Below are positions 1-7,554 of a DNA stretch of 64,000 nt, piece after piece. A model generated the notes under the pieces. It was not told the origin of the DNA. It was given only the letters and a program-made list of their open reading frames with translations, and did not search any database. A program made the translations under genes and the position numbers. The stretch comes from Streptomyces sp. NBC_01445 (GTDB taxonomy: Bacteria; Actinomycetota; Actinomycetes; Streptomycetales; Streptomycetaceae): NCBI RefSeq assembly GCF_035918235.1, contig NZ_CP109485.1, positions 6,507,001 to 6,571,000 of the forward strand, given 5' to 3'. Each line of letters starts with the position of its first letter. Position 1 is the first letter of the stretch.

Positions 1-75
1 CGGCGATAAAAGCGTCTTCCTATTCCCGTGGACGGCGGGGAGCACGCCGCGGAGAAAGCGCAGTATCCTCATGGA

Positions 76-720
76 ATGCGTATCGGAGAGCTGGCGCGGC
101 GTACCGGAGTTCCGGTCCCCACCATCAAGTACTACTCGCGCGAGGGCCTGTTGCCCCCGGGCGAGCGCACCAGCCCGAACCAGGTCGCGTACGACGATTC
201 CCATGTCCGCAGGCTCAAGCTGATCCGCGCCATGCTGGAGGTCGGCGGCCTGTCCATCGCGGCCGCACGCGACGTCCTGTCCGAGGTCGACTCCCCGACC
301 CGCACGGTCCACGGCATGCTCGGCGTCGCCCAGTCCGCGGTGACCAGGGCCGCCGTCGAGCGGGGTACCGACGAGGACCGGGAGCGGGCCGAGGGCGAGG
401 TCCGTGAGCTGGTGCTCCGGCACGGCTGGGCGGCGAAGCCGGAGAACCCGGGCTGGCAGGCGCTCGTCCAGATCGTGCTCACCTACCGCGACCTCGACCG
501 GGGCGACCTGCTCACCCTGCTCGACAAGTACGCGGCCGCGGCAGGGGAGTTGGCGGTCGCCGAGCTCGGCGCGCTCGCCGATGTCCCGAGCGCCGACGGC
601 AAGGTCGAGGGCGTCGTCCTCGGCACGGTCCTCGGCGACGCGGCCATGGCGGCGCTGCGGCGAATCGCCCAGGAGGACGCCTCCGGCCGGATCAGCAGCG
701 GGCGCAAGCACAGCGCGTAG
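76..720 (+). CDS. MerR family transcriptional regulator
   Basis: A 214-residue DNA-binding regulator. The N-terminus MRIGELARRTGVPVPTIKYY followed by a REGLLPPGERT wing is the classic MerR winged helix-turn-helix (residues 1 to about 70). The rest is a helical effector or dimer region without the Cys pattern of metal-sensing MerR proteins, so the ligand is unknown. A GTG at 28 would add 16 residues, but the family normally begins at this Met. Neither start has a convincing ribosome site at ordinary spacing. It is convergent with the methyltransferase that follows, so its target is more likely to lie upstream of the window. Confidence 0.85.
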   Translation: MRIGELARRTGVPVPTIKYYSREGLLPPGERTSPNQVAYDDSHVRRLKLIRAMLEVGGLSIAAARDVLSEVDSPTRTVHGMLGVAQSAVTRAAVERGTDEDRERAEGEVRELVLRHGWAAKPENPGWQALVQIVLTYRDLDRGDLLTLLDKYAAAAGELAVAELGALADVPSADGKVEGVVLGTVLGDAAMAALRRIAQEDASGRISSGRKHSA

Positions 721-731
721 CCCCCGCCGGC

Positions 732-1379
732 TCACCCGGCGTACGCCAGCAGCGGTGCCACCGGCGCCAGATGGTGCACATGGGCGGGCGGCAGATTCCC
801 GAGCACCGTCTCCGTGCGGAACCGGTGGCGGTCCAGGGTCCGCCCGACGACGGCCTGCACCGCGAGGGTCCGCTCGCGCGCCCCGCCCGTCGTGAACACC
901 CGGCGCAGCTGCGGCATCCCCGCGTACGCGAAGAACGACAGCGTGCCGCCGGGACGCAGCGCAGCGAGCAGCCGGCCGAATATGTCCTCGACCGTGCCCG
1001 CGTCGAAATTGGCGAACGGCAGCCCGCACACGATGGTGTCGTAGCTCCCCAGATCGTGCTCTTGCACGAGCCCGGTGAGCAGCCGCACGCGCTCGTCGCC
1101 GCCGTAGTCGCGGTGCAGGAGTTCGGCGAAGCGGGGGTTGGCCTCGACCAGGTCGAGGGTGTCCAGGACGCCCAGCGAGGCCCTGATGCGCCGGGTCACG
1201 GCGCCCGTGCCGGGGCCGACCTCGAGGACGGCGCGGGCGCGGCCCGGGCTGGGGATGACATGGCGGGTCAGGGCCCGCGCCAGCAGGGGACTGCTGGGCG
1301 CGATGGCCCCGGTGTCCCGGCGGGTGCGGGCGAACTCTCGGAGGAGCAGCGTCACATCGGTCATGGCCACCTGCGTCAT
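732..1379 (-). CDS. class I SAM-dependent methyltransferase
   Basis: About 215 residues with a Rossmann methyltransferase core: the SAM loop VLEVGPGTGAV lies near residue 50, an acidic LVEAN motif follows, then VCGLPFANF and a PGG turn. The GLPFAN motif and overall length resemble the phospholipid N-methyltransferase (PmtA-like) and rRNA-adenine-methyltransferase-like group. Substrate cannot be told. The open frame runs on upstream to 1775, but that part is arginine/serine-rich and antisense to the dedA gene, so it is not coding. ATG at 1379 or at 1364 is the likely start. The region directly upstream holds two overlapping palindromes, suggesting tight repression. Confidence 0.75.
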   Translation of the reverse strand: MTQVAMTDVTLLLREFARTRRDTGAIAPSSPLLARALTRHVIPSPGRARAVLEVGPGTGAVTRRIRASLGVLDTLDLVEANPRFAELLHRDYGGDERVRLLTGLVQEHDLGSYDTIVCGLPFANFDAGTVEDIFGRLLAALRPGGTLSFFAYAGMPQLRRVFTTGGARERTLAVQAVVGRTLDRHRFRTETVLGNLPPAHVHHLAPVAPLLAYAG

Positions 1380-1382
1380 AGT

Positions 1383-1402
1383 GATAGTGAAACTATCGAT
1401 AG
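1383..1402. promoter_or_regulatory. overlapping palindromes in methyltransferase promoter
   Basis: Two symmetric sites overlap within 20 bp, just upstream of the methyltransferase start. One is GATAGT-GAA-ACTATC (1383-1397). The other is CTATCGATAG (1393-1402), a perfect 10-bp palindrome. Both are AT-rich against the surrounding GC-rich DNA. The position, 4-20 bp from the proposed ATG, fits a repressor site overlapping the promoter. The cognate regulator is not obvious; the convergent MerR gene is one candidate. Confidence 0.45.
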
Positions 1403-1542
1403 CGTAGGTTACTGTTGAAGCCCAGGACACGCCCAGTCGCTGCCCGCAGTGCCGCCCGTGGGCATCTGGCCTGGGAACACGCCTCACCAAAGACCCGGCA
1501 CATGCCTCCAAAGAGGCGTCGGGCCCAGGGAAAGGGAGACCG

Positions 1543-2175
1543 ATGGACTTCGCCTCACTCGTGTCGTGGGCCGACTTCACGTCCGGCCTGTCCACCCGGA
1601 TGTCGGGCGCCGCCTGCTGGGCGTACGCGATCCTCGCGGTCACCACGCTGCCGCCCCTGCTGCCCAACGCGGTGCTTCTGATCACCGGCGGGATGCTCGC
1701 CGCGCGCGGCGAGATGTCCCTCGTCCTGGTCCTGCTCTCGGTGGCCGGCAGCGCGCTCGCCGGCGACGTCCTCATCCACCGCCTCGGCTGGTTCGCCGGC
1801 CGCAGGGTGCGCGGCGGCGCCGCGGGGCGCGGACGCAGGGGCGAGCTGTTCGACTGGGCCGCGGGGCGGGTTCAGCGCGGCGGCATCCCGTTCGTCGTCG
1901 GCGTCCGCTTCCTGCCCAGCGGGCGCCTCCTCGGCGGGCTCGCGGCCGGCGCGGCGCGCTACCCGGCCCGCAAGTTCGCGATCGGCGCCGCGCTCGCCGA
2001 AGTCGTCTGGGCCGCCTGTTCGGTGGGCGTGGGCTACGTCGGCGGGGCGGTCAGCGACGACCCCGTGTACTCCGTCGCGACAGGCCTCGGCCTGCCCGTC
2101 GCCGTCGGCGCCGCAGCGGCGCTCGCACAGCGCAGGGCCACCGCACCGGCGGCGAATGTTTCGAAGGGGGCATAG
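1543..2175 (+). CDS. DedA family membrane protein (VTT domain)
   Basis: A 210-residue polytopic membrane protein. It has hydrophobic segments near residues 25-45 and 58-80, a re-entrant region around residues 120-140 with the G-x-RFLPSGR type DedA signature (VGVRFLPSGRLLGGLAAG), and further spans at about 150-190. DedA/SNARE-associated proteins are membrane transporters or lipid scramblases needed for envelope and proton-motive-force homeostasis. The start is supported by GGGAAAGGGAGA just upstream of ATG 1543. It is divergent from the methyltransferase. The arginine/glycine-rich loop at residues 86-105 is unusually polar. The transported substrate is unknown. Confidence 0.85.
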   Translation: MDFASLVSWADFTSGLSTRMSGAACWAYAILAVTTLPPLLPNAVLLITGGMLAARGEMSLVLVLLSVAGSALAGDVLIHRLGWFAGRRVRGGAAGRGRRGELFDWAAGRVQRGGIPFVVGVRFLPSGRLLGGLAAGAARYPARKFAIGAALAEVVWAACSVGVGYVGGAVSDDPVYSVATGLGLPVAVGAAAALAQRRATAPAANVSKGA

Positions 2176-2330
2176 CGCAGTCCCCGTAACGCGGATATCG
2201 GACGCGCACGTTTCCCGGAAGTCTCGGAAATCTTGCACTGAGGGCCGAAATCTATTTTCGCCGACCACCACCGACGTCACGCGACACAGACGTTTGCCAC
2301 ACGCCATTTGACTGATTCAGGGAGACAGAA

Positions 2331-4526
2331 GTGTTTGCCGCTATCGGAAAGTTCACCGCGCGGCGCCGGAAATGGGTCGTCACCGCGGCGGCCGTCTTCA
2401 CGCTGTTCGCCGGCGTGTGGGGCACCGGCGTCTTCGGCTCGTTCACCGGCGGAGCCGGCTTCGACGACCCGGCCGGCGAGTCCGTCCAGGCCGACAAGGT
2501 CCTCGACGGCCCGCTCGGCCGCGAGTCCAACGACCTCATCGTGCTGTACGAGTCGAAGGACAAGGGCGCCACGGTCGATTCCTTCGCCACGGCGGTCCGT
2601 GCCGCACTCGACGACGTCCCGCGCGCCGACATCGCCCGCCTGGACTCGTTCTGGCACCCCGGAACCCAGAACCCGAGCGCCTACGTATCAAGGAACGACC
2701 AACAGACCTACGCCACCGTCCAGTTCACCAGTGACGACGACCAGAAGCAGGTCGCGGCACTGGAGAAGATCAGGGACGACTTCGCGGCCGACGGCGTCAC
2801 CGTCCGCTACGGCGGCGTCGCCGCGATGACCGACCAGGTCAACACCCTCACCGGCTCGGACATCGCGCGTGCCGAAATGCTCTCGGTCCCGATCCTGCTG
2901 ATCCTCCTGGTCCTGATCTTCCGCGGCGCGATCGCGGCGCTCCTGCCGCTGGCCGTCGGCTCGTTCGTGGCGCTGGGCTCCTTCGTCGTGCTCCGCGTCC
3001 TGACGATGTTCACCGAGATCTCCAGCACGGTCATCAACGTCATCACGATCCTCGGCCTCGGCCTGGCGATCGACTACGCGCTCTTCCTCGTCAACCGCTT
3101 CCGCGAAGAACTCCACGCGGGCGCCGACGTCGACAGGGCCGTGGAGCGCGCCACCGCGACGGCGGGCCGCACGGTCGCGTTCTCCGGCATCGCCGTGGCG
3201 ATCTCGTTTGCCGGACTGGCCTTCTTCCCCTCCCGCTTCCTCTCCTCGATGGGGTACGCGGCGGTCGCCGTAGTCGCGTTCGCGGTGGTCGGCTCCCTCA
3301 CGCTCCTCCCCGCCCTCCTGAGCTGCACCGGGCACGGCATCGACAAGTGGCGCATCCCGCTGGGCGGCAGGAACCGCGCTCCCAAGCCGGAGAACGAAGG
3401 CCGCTGGTACCGCACAGCGCACGCGGTCATGCGGAAGCCGCTGGTCTCCTCCCTGGCGATCGTCGCCGTCCTCGTAGGACTGGGCGCACCGCTCCTGGGC
3501 GTCAACTGGGCACGCCCCGGCGAGTGGGTGCTGCCCTCCGACGCGGACGCGAAGGTGGTCAGCAAGACACTGGCGTCGGACTTCGGCACAAACCCCGCAC
3601 AGATCATGACGTCGGTGGTCCAGGGCTCCACCGGCCCCGTGGGCCGCGCCGAAGTATCGGCCTACGCAGCCGAGTTGGCCGACGTGGACGGCGTAGCCTC
3701 GGCGACCCCCACGGCGTTCGAGGGCAACGACGCGCGCATCACGCTCCGCTACACGCCGGACGCCATGTCCGACGCCGCGCAGAGCATGGTCCACGACCTG
3801 CGCGCCACGGCGCCCCCGGCCGGCGCGGACGCACTTCTGACGGGTATGCCGGCGTCCCGGGCCGACATCGTCGGCATGATCGGCGACCGCCTCCCGTGGA
3901 TGGCCCTGTTCATCGCGGTCGTCTCGTTCCTGGTCCTCTTCATGGCCTTCGGCTCCCTGCTCCTCCCGCTCAAGTCGGTGATCCTCAACCTCCTTTCGCT
4001 CCTGGCCGCGTTCGGAGCGATCAAGTGGATCTTCCAGGACGGCCACCTCTCAGGGCTCCTCGGCTTCGAGCCGATCGGCGCGGTGGACGCCAACTTCCCC
4101 GTCCTGGTGGTGGCGATCGCGTTCGGCCTCGCGATGGACTACGAGGTGTTCCTGCTCTCCCGCGTCCGCGAGGAGTGGGAGGTGAGCGGCGACCCGGTCG
4201 AATCGGTGGCGCTCGGCGTCCAGCGCACGGCCAAGATCATCACGAGCGCGGCGCTGCTGCTCGTCGTGGTCGTCGGCGGCTTCATGGCCTCCTCGATCCT
4301 CTTCATGAAGATGATCGGTGTCGGCCTGGTCATCGCGGTCCTCGTGGACGCGACGATCGTACGAGGCCTGCTGGTGCCCGCGACGATGGCGCTGCTGGGC
4401 CAGCGGGCCTGGTGGGCACCGGCCCCACTGGCCCGCTGGTGGTCGAAGTACGGCTTCCGCGAGTCCTCGGCCCCGCCGCCCCCGCCCGCGCCCGCACCGG
4501 CACCGCGCTCAGAGGCGCTGCGGTGA
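2331..4526 (+). CDS. MMPL/RND family transporter
   Basis: A 731-residue transporter with the two-fold MMPL architecture: TM1 at about 15-35, an extracellular domain at 40-165, six membrane spans at about 170-330, a second extracellular domain, then five or six spans at about 520-690 and a proline/alanine-rich tail. Motifs such as GLAIDYALFLVNRFREE and AFGLAMDYEVFLLSRVREE in the two TM4-equivalent positions carry the Asp-Tyr pair used for proton coupling. These proteins export lipids or hydrophobic compounds across the cytoplasmic membrane. The GTG start has GGGAGA ten bases upstream. A 155-bp gap separates it from dedA, so it may have its own promoter. Confidence 0.9.
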   Translation: MFAAIGKFTARRRKWVVTAAAVFTLFAGVWGTGVFGSFTGGAGFDDPAGESVQADKVLDGPLGRESNDLIVLYESKDKGATVDSFATAVRAALDDVPRADIARLDSFWHPGTQNPSAYVSRNDQQTYATVQFTSDDDQKQVAALEKIRDDFAADGVTVRYGGVAAMTDQVNTLTGSDIARAEMLSVPILLILLVLIFRGAIAALLPLAVGSFVALGSFVVLRVLTMFTEISSTVINVITILGLGLAIDYALFLVNRFREELHAGADVDRAVERATATAGRTVAFSGIAVAISFAGLAFFPSRFLSSMGYAAVAVVAFAVVGSLTLLPALLSCTGHGIDKWRIPLGGRNRAPKPENEGRWYRTAHAVMRKPLVSSLAIVAVLVGLGAPLLGVNWARPGEWVLPSDADAKVVSKTLASDFGTNPAQIMTSVVQGSTGPVGRAEVSAYAAELADVDGVASATPTAFEGNDARITLRYTPDAMSDAAQSMVHDLRATAPPAGADALLTGMPASRADIVGMIGDRLPWMALFIAVVSFLVLFMAFGSLLLPLKSVILNLLSLLAAFGAIKWIFQDGHLSGLLGFEPIGAVDANFPVLVVAIAFGLAMDYEVFLLSRVREEWEVSGDPVESVALGVQRTAKIITSAALLLVVVVGGFMASSILFMKMIGVGLVIAVLVDATIVRGLLVPATMALLGQRAWWAPAPLARWWSKYGFRESSAPPPPPAPAPAPRSEALR

Positions 4527-4599
4527 CGTTGCACTCCGCAGGGCGGGCGGGTGAGGCGCAGAGGCGCCCGGCCCGGCCGCCTTGCGCCGTCTGCGTCGG

Positions 4600-4713
4600 A
4601 TGCTTGCTCTGATCCATACCTCGCACAGCGCAGCAACCACGGTGTGGGCCTTCGCGGGCGCCATTCTCATCGTGCTGGCGGTGGGCTGGTACATCCGGAT
4701 GAATCTCACCTGA
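4600..4713 (+). CDS. 37-residue single-span membrane peptide
   Basis: A short frame reading MLALIHTSHSAATTVWAF then a hydrophobic stretch AGAILIVLAVGWYI and a short basic tail RMNLT. It is one predicted transmembrane helix with the N-terminus probably outside. It sits 73 bp after the MMPL transporter on the same strand. A TTG at 4582, in the same frame, would add LRRLRR. The ribosome site is weak. Small proteins of this shape often modify a neighbouring transporter, but that is only inference here; function is unknown. Confidence 0.45.
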   Translation: MLALIHTSHSAATTVWAFAGAILIVLAVGWYIRMNLT

Positions 4714-4832
4714 GGCGCGATCCGGATTCTTCGGAGTTCGGTGGTCTGTGGATGTCGAGAACGTGCCACCGGCTCCGTCCCAGGGACATCAGCGGCCACC
4801 ACCGGTCGCACGAGGAAGAAGGAGAAACCAGC

Positions 4833-5273
4833 ATGGCGATTCAGCGGATGGACAACGTCGGCATCGTCGTCGAGGACTTGGATGCCGCCATCGGGTTCTT
4901 CGTGGAACTCGGTATGGAGCTGGAGGGCAGGGCGGAGGTCGAGGGCCTCGTCGCCGACCAGTGCACCGGTCTTGACGGCGTCCGCTGTGACATCGCGATG
5001 GTCCGGACCCCGGACGGTCACAGCCGGCTCGAGCTGGCGAAGTACCGCAGCCCCGCGGTGATCAGCGCCGGGCCGCGCAACCGGCCGCACAACATTCTGG
5101 GCACGCACCGCGTCATGTTCGCCGTCGACGACATCGAGGACACCGTTGCCCGCCTGCGCCCTCACGGCGCCGAACTCGTCGGCGAGATCGCCCGGTTCGA
5201 GGACAGCTATCTGCTCTGCTACCTCCGCGGCCCGGAGGGCATCATCGTCGGACTGGCCGAGCAACTGCACTGA
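4833..5273 (+). CDS. VOC superfamily protein (glyoxalase/bleomycin resistance fold)
   Basis: A 146-residue protein with two beta-alpha-beta-beta-beta modules: MDNVGIVVEDLDAAIGFF opens the first and HRVMFAVDDIEDTVARL the second. His or Glu residues at the usual metal positions are partly absent at the start (Asn-Val in place of His-Val), so it may be a non-enzymatic binding member or use another ligand set. VOC proteins include glyoxalase I, dioxygenases and drug-binding resistance proteins. A strong AAGGAG site precedes ATG 4833. Followed by a hairpin terminator. Confidence 0.85.
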   Translation: MAIQRMDNVGIVVEDLDAAIGFFVELGMELEGRAEVEGLVADQCTGLDGVRCDIAMVRTPDGHSRLELAKYRSPAVISAGPRNRPHNILGTHRVMFAVDDIEDTVARLRPHGAELVGEIARFEDSYLLCYLRGPEGIIVGLAEQLH

Positions 5274-5316
5274 GAAGGAGAAACCGAACCACGCAGCCGA
5301 ACGGAAGCCATGAGAC

Positions 5317-5354
5317 GGACCTCGGAGAGGGGTGGCTCGCCACCTCTGAGGTCC
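5317..5354 (+). terminator. hairpin downstream of VOC gene
   Basis: GGACCTC and GAGGTCC form the outer stem, with a bulged inner stem (AGAGG..TGGC with GCCACCTCT), about 40 bases after the VOC stop codon. There is no clear T tract, as is common in Streptomyces terminators. Confidence 0.5.
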
Positions 5355-5518
5355 CGCGCCGCCGACCGACCCGCCGCCAGGAACTTCGACACGTATGCGA
5401 CACGGCGACCCGCAGAGACCCGGTGACGGCCGGACGGCCCCGGACCCACCCCGTGATCATCGGGGGAGTGGCCGGGGCTTCTGTGCGTGTACGGAAAGGG
5501 CCCCTGACCAGCAGAAAT

Positions 5519-5536
5519 GCCCTACCGAAGTAGGGC
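5519..5536 (-). terminator. UUCG-tetraloop terminator of tRNA-Arg
   Basis: On the minus strand GCCCTAC-TTCG-GTAGGGC makes a perfect 7-bp stem capped by the very stable UUCG tetraloop, followed by ATTTCT. It begins 10 bases after the 3' end of tRNA-Arg and is a typical intrinsic terminator for it. Confidence 0.75.
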
Positions 5537-5546
5537 CGATGAGAGG

Positions 5547-5619
5547 CGCCCCCGGCAGGACTCGAACCTGCGGCCAAGCGCTTAGAAGGCGCCTGCTCTA
5601 TCCACTGAGCTACGGGGGC
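5547..5619 (-). tRNA. tRNA-Arg (anticodon UCU)
   Basis: A complete cloverleaf can be folded on the minus strand: acceptor GCCCCCG/CGGGGGC, D-arm GCTC...GAGC, anticodon loop CTTCTAA with anticodon TCT at 5584-5586, and T-arm GCAGG-TTCGAGT-CCTGC, with a discriminator G. It is 73 nt without encoded CCA. It reads the rare AGA/AGG arginine codons. A diverged copy of its 3' half lies at 14695-14740 on the opposite strand. Confidence 0.97.
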
Positions 5620-5935
5620 CGGTGTGTGGCCGGTGGCTCGGGACGGATGTGGGGGAGATCCGTGACCTTGCCGGGACCAAGGATAGGGCTCCCGGATCCC
5701 TGTCCCTGCTGCTTCGCCTCCGTGGCACGATGTGGAGGTTCGGTGAAGCGGTCCTGATAATCGCAGGCAGGTACGAATCGTGCACCGCTTTTAGCGTCTC
5801 ACGCCCCGGGTGTTGTGCACTCGTTATGCCTGCGCCCCAGTCGTCCCTTCCGTCCCATGGACCGGATGGGCCGCATCGGCGCGCAGAGACGTCCATATGC
5901 TTCAGAAAGCCGCCAAAATTGGGCATTCTTCGCAT

Positions 5936-7549
5936 GTGGTGACCTTGGACGTACGGCCTCAGTTGCTCGACGCACTCTCCGCGCTGCGCGACCGTGTCGC
6001 CGCCGCGCGCTTTCCCCTCCCTCTCCCGGGGGCGCCGCGTGCGCGTGCCAACCGGGTGGAGCTCCTCGCGCAGCTCGACGACTATCTCGTGCCCCGGCTG
6101 AAAGATCCCGAAGCCCCGTTGCTCGCCGTCATCGGCGGGTCGACCGGCGCCGGGAAGTCGACCCTCGTCAATTCCCTCGTCGGGCGGAAGGTCAGCGAGG
6201 CCGGCGTGCTGCGGCCCACGACCCGTACTCCCGTACTCGTGTGCCACCCCGAGGACCACCGCTGGTTCTCCGGCGCCCGCGTCCTGCCCGACCTCACCCG
6301 CGTATGGACGCCCCGCCGCCCCGACGACATCGAGCTCGGCGCCGCCGCCCCCGCCGACGACGACGAACACGTCCTGCGTGTCGAGACCTCCGGCAACCTG
6401 CCCCGCGGGCTCGCCCTCCTCGACGCGCCCGACGTCGACTCCCTCGTCGCCCGCAACCGCGTACTCGCCGCCCAGCTGATCAGCGCCGCCGACGTCTGGA
6501 TCATGGTCACCACCGCCTCCCGCTACGCCGACGCCGTGCCCTGGCACCTGCTGCGCAGCGCCAAGGAGAACAACGCGACCCTCGTCACCGTCCTCGACCG
6601 CGTGCCCCATCAGATGGTCGCCGAGGTCTCCCGCCAGTACGGGGCCCTGCTCGCCAAGGCCGGACTCGGCGACGTACCGCGCTTCACCGTCCCCGAACTG
6701 CCCGAGTCGACCGGCGGCGGCGGCCTCCTGCCGGCCACCGCCGTCGCCCCGCTGCGCGCCTGGCTCAGCCACCGTGTGCAGGACCCCACTGCCCGCTGCG
6801 CCGCCATCGCCCGCACCGCCAACGGAGTCATCGACTCCCTCCGGGTCCGCACCCCCGGACTCGCGGGCGCCGTCGCCTCCCAGTACGCCGCCGCCCTGCG
6901 TCTCACGGCCACCGTCGACGAGACGTACGCGAGGGAGCACGCGCGCGTGCGCACCCGGCTCCAGAGCGGCGGCGTGCTCGCCGGGGACGCCCTCAAGCGG
7001 TGGCGCAGCTACCCCCTCGACTGCGCGCCGGTCGAACTGCTCGACGCGCTCACCGAGAGCCTCGGCGCGCTCCTCCTGTGCGCCGTCACCGCCGCCGACG
7101 AACGCATCGACGAGGCCTGGCACCGCGACCCCGGGGGCGCCGCGGACGGACTCGCCGACCGCGACCCCGACCTGGAGACCGCGGAACACCGCATCGGTAT
7201 GGCCGTACGCCGCTGGCGCCGCATGCTCGAGGAGTACGCGGAGGAACAGGTACGCACCCTCGACACCACTCCGCCGCCCGACACCGAACTCGTCGCCGCC
7301 CTCCTTGCCACCGCCCTCCTCGGCGGGAACCGCGCCCGCAGCGCCGGCGAGAGCCTCGCCGAACGCATCGGTGCCCAAGGGGCCCTGCGCCTGCGCGACC
7401 GGGGCGGGCGGCTGCTCACCGAATACCTGGACAAGGTGCTCGCCGTGGAGCGCGACCGCAGGCTCGCGCCGCTCGACGCACTCGACGTACAGCCCGAGTC
7501 CCAGGCCGAACTGATCGCCGCGCTGTCCGTACTGCAGAAGGAGAGGTGA
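5936..7549 (+). CDS. dynA: dynamin-like GTPase, soluble partner (likely DynA)
   Basis: A 537-residue P-loop GTPase. The G1 motif [10 protein letters not shown] is at about 67-76, a conserved threonine-rich switch (RPTTRTPV) follows, the G3-like LLDAPDVDS is near 160, and a VLDR sequence stands where N/TKxD would be. The C-terminal half is helical and no membrane span is visible. Of two adjacent GTG codons the first (5936) gives the conserved [11 protein letters not shown] start; an ATG at 5897 is an alternative. Gene order GTPase, membrane GTPase, SSB fits my recollection of the sporulation dynamins DynA/DynB, which stabilise FtsZ rings in Streptomyces. The family assignment is firm; the name is inferred. 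Confidence 0.75.
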   Translation: MVTLDVRPQLLDALSALRDRVAAARFPLPLPGAPRARANRVELLAQLDDYLVPRLKDPEAPLLAVIGGSTGAGKSTLVNSLVGRKVSEAGVLRPTTRTPVLVCHPEDHRWFSGARVLPDLTRVWTPRRPDDIELGAAAPADDDEHVLRVETSGNLPRGLALLDAPDVDSLVARNRVLAAQLISAADVWIMVTTASRYADAVPWHLLRSAKENNATLVTVLDRVPHQMVAEVSRQYGALLAKAGLGDVPRFTVPELPESTGGGGLLPATAVAPLRAWLSHRVQDPTARCAAIARTANGVIDSLRVRTPGLAGAVASQYAAALRLTATVDETYAREHARVRTRLQSGGVLAGDALKRWRSYPLDCAPVELLDALTESLGALLLCAVTAADERIDEAWHRDPGGAADGLADRDPDLETAEHRIGMAVRRWRRMLEEYAEEQVRTLDTTPPPDTELVAALLATALLGGNRARSAGESLAERIGAQGALRLRDRGGRLLTEYLDKVLAVERDRRLAPLDALDVQPESQAELIAALSVLQKER

Positions 7550-7554
7550 CCGCG

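Noticed and set aside
1380..1775. Upstream extension of the methyltransferase frame by about 130 residues
   Set aside because: Arg/Ser/Pro-rich composition, antisense to the dedA start region, and the SAM-binding core has its normal N-terminal length from 1379.
5815..7554. Long plus-strand frame continuing upstream of the second GTPase
   Set aside because: It is the shifted frame of the first GTPase, made mostly of Arg and Pro; the His-rich start at 7555 with its ribosome site is the real beginning.
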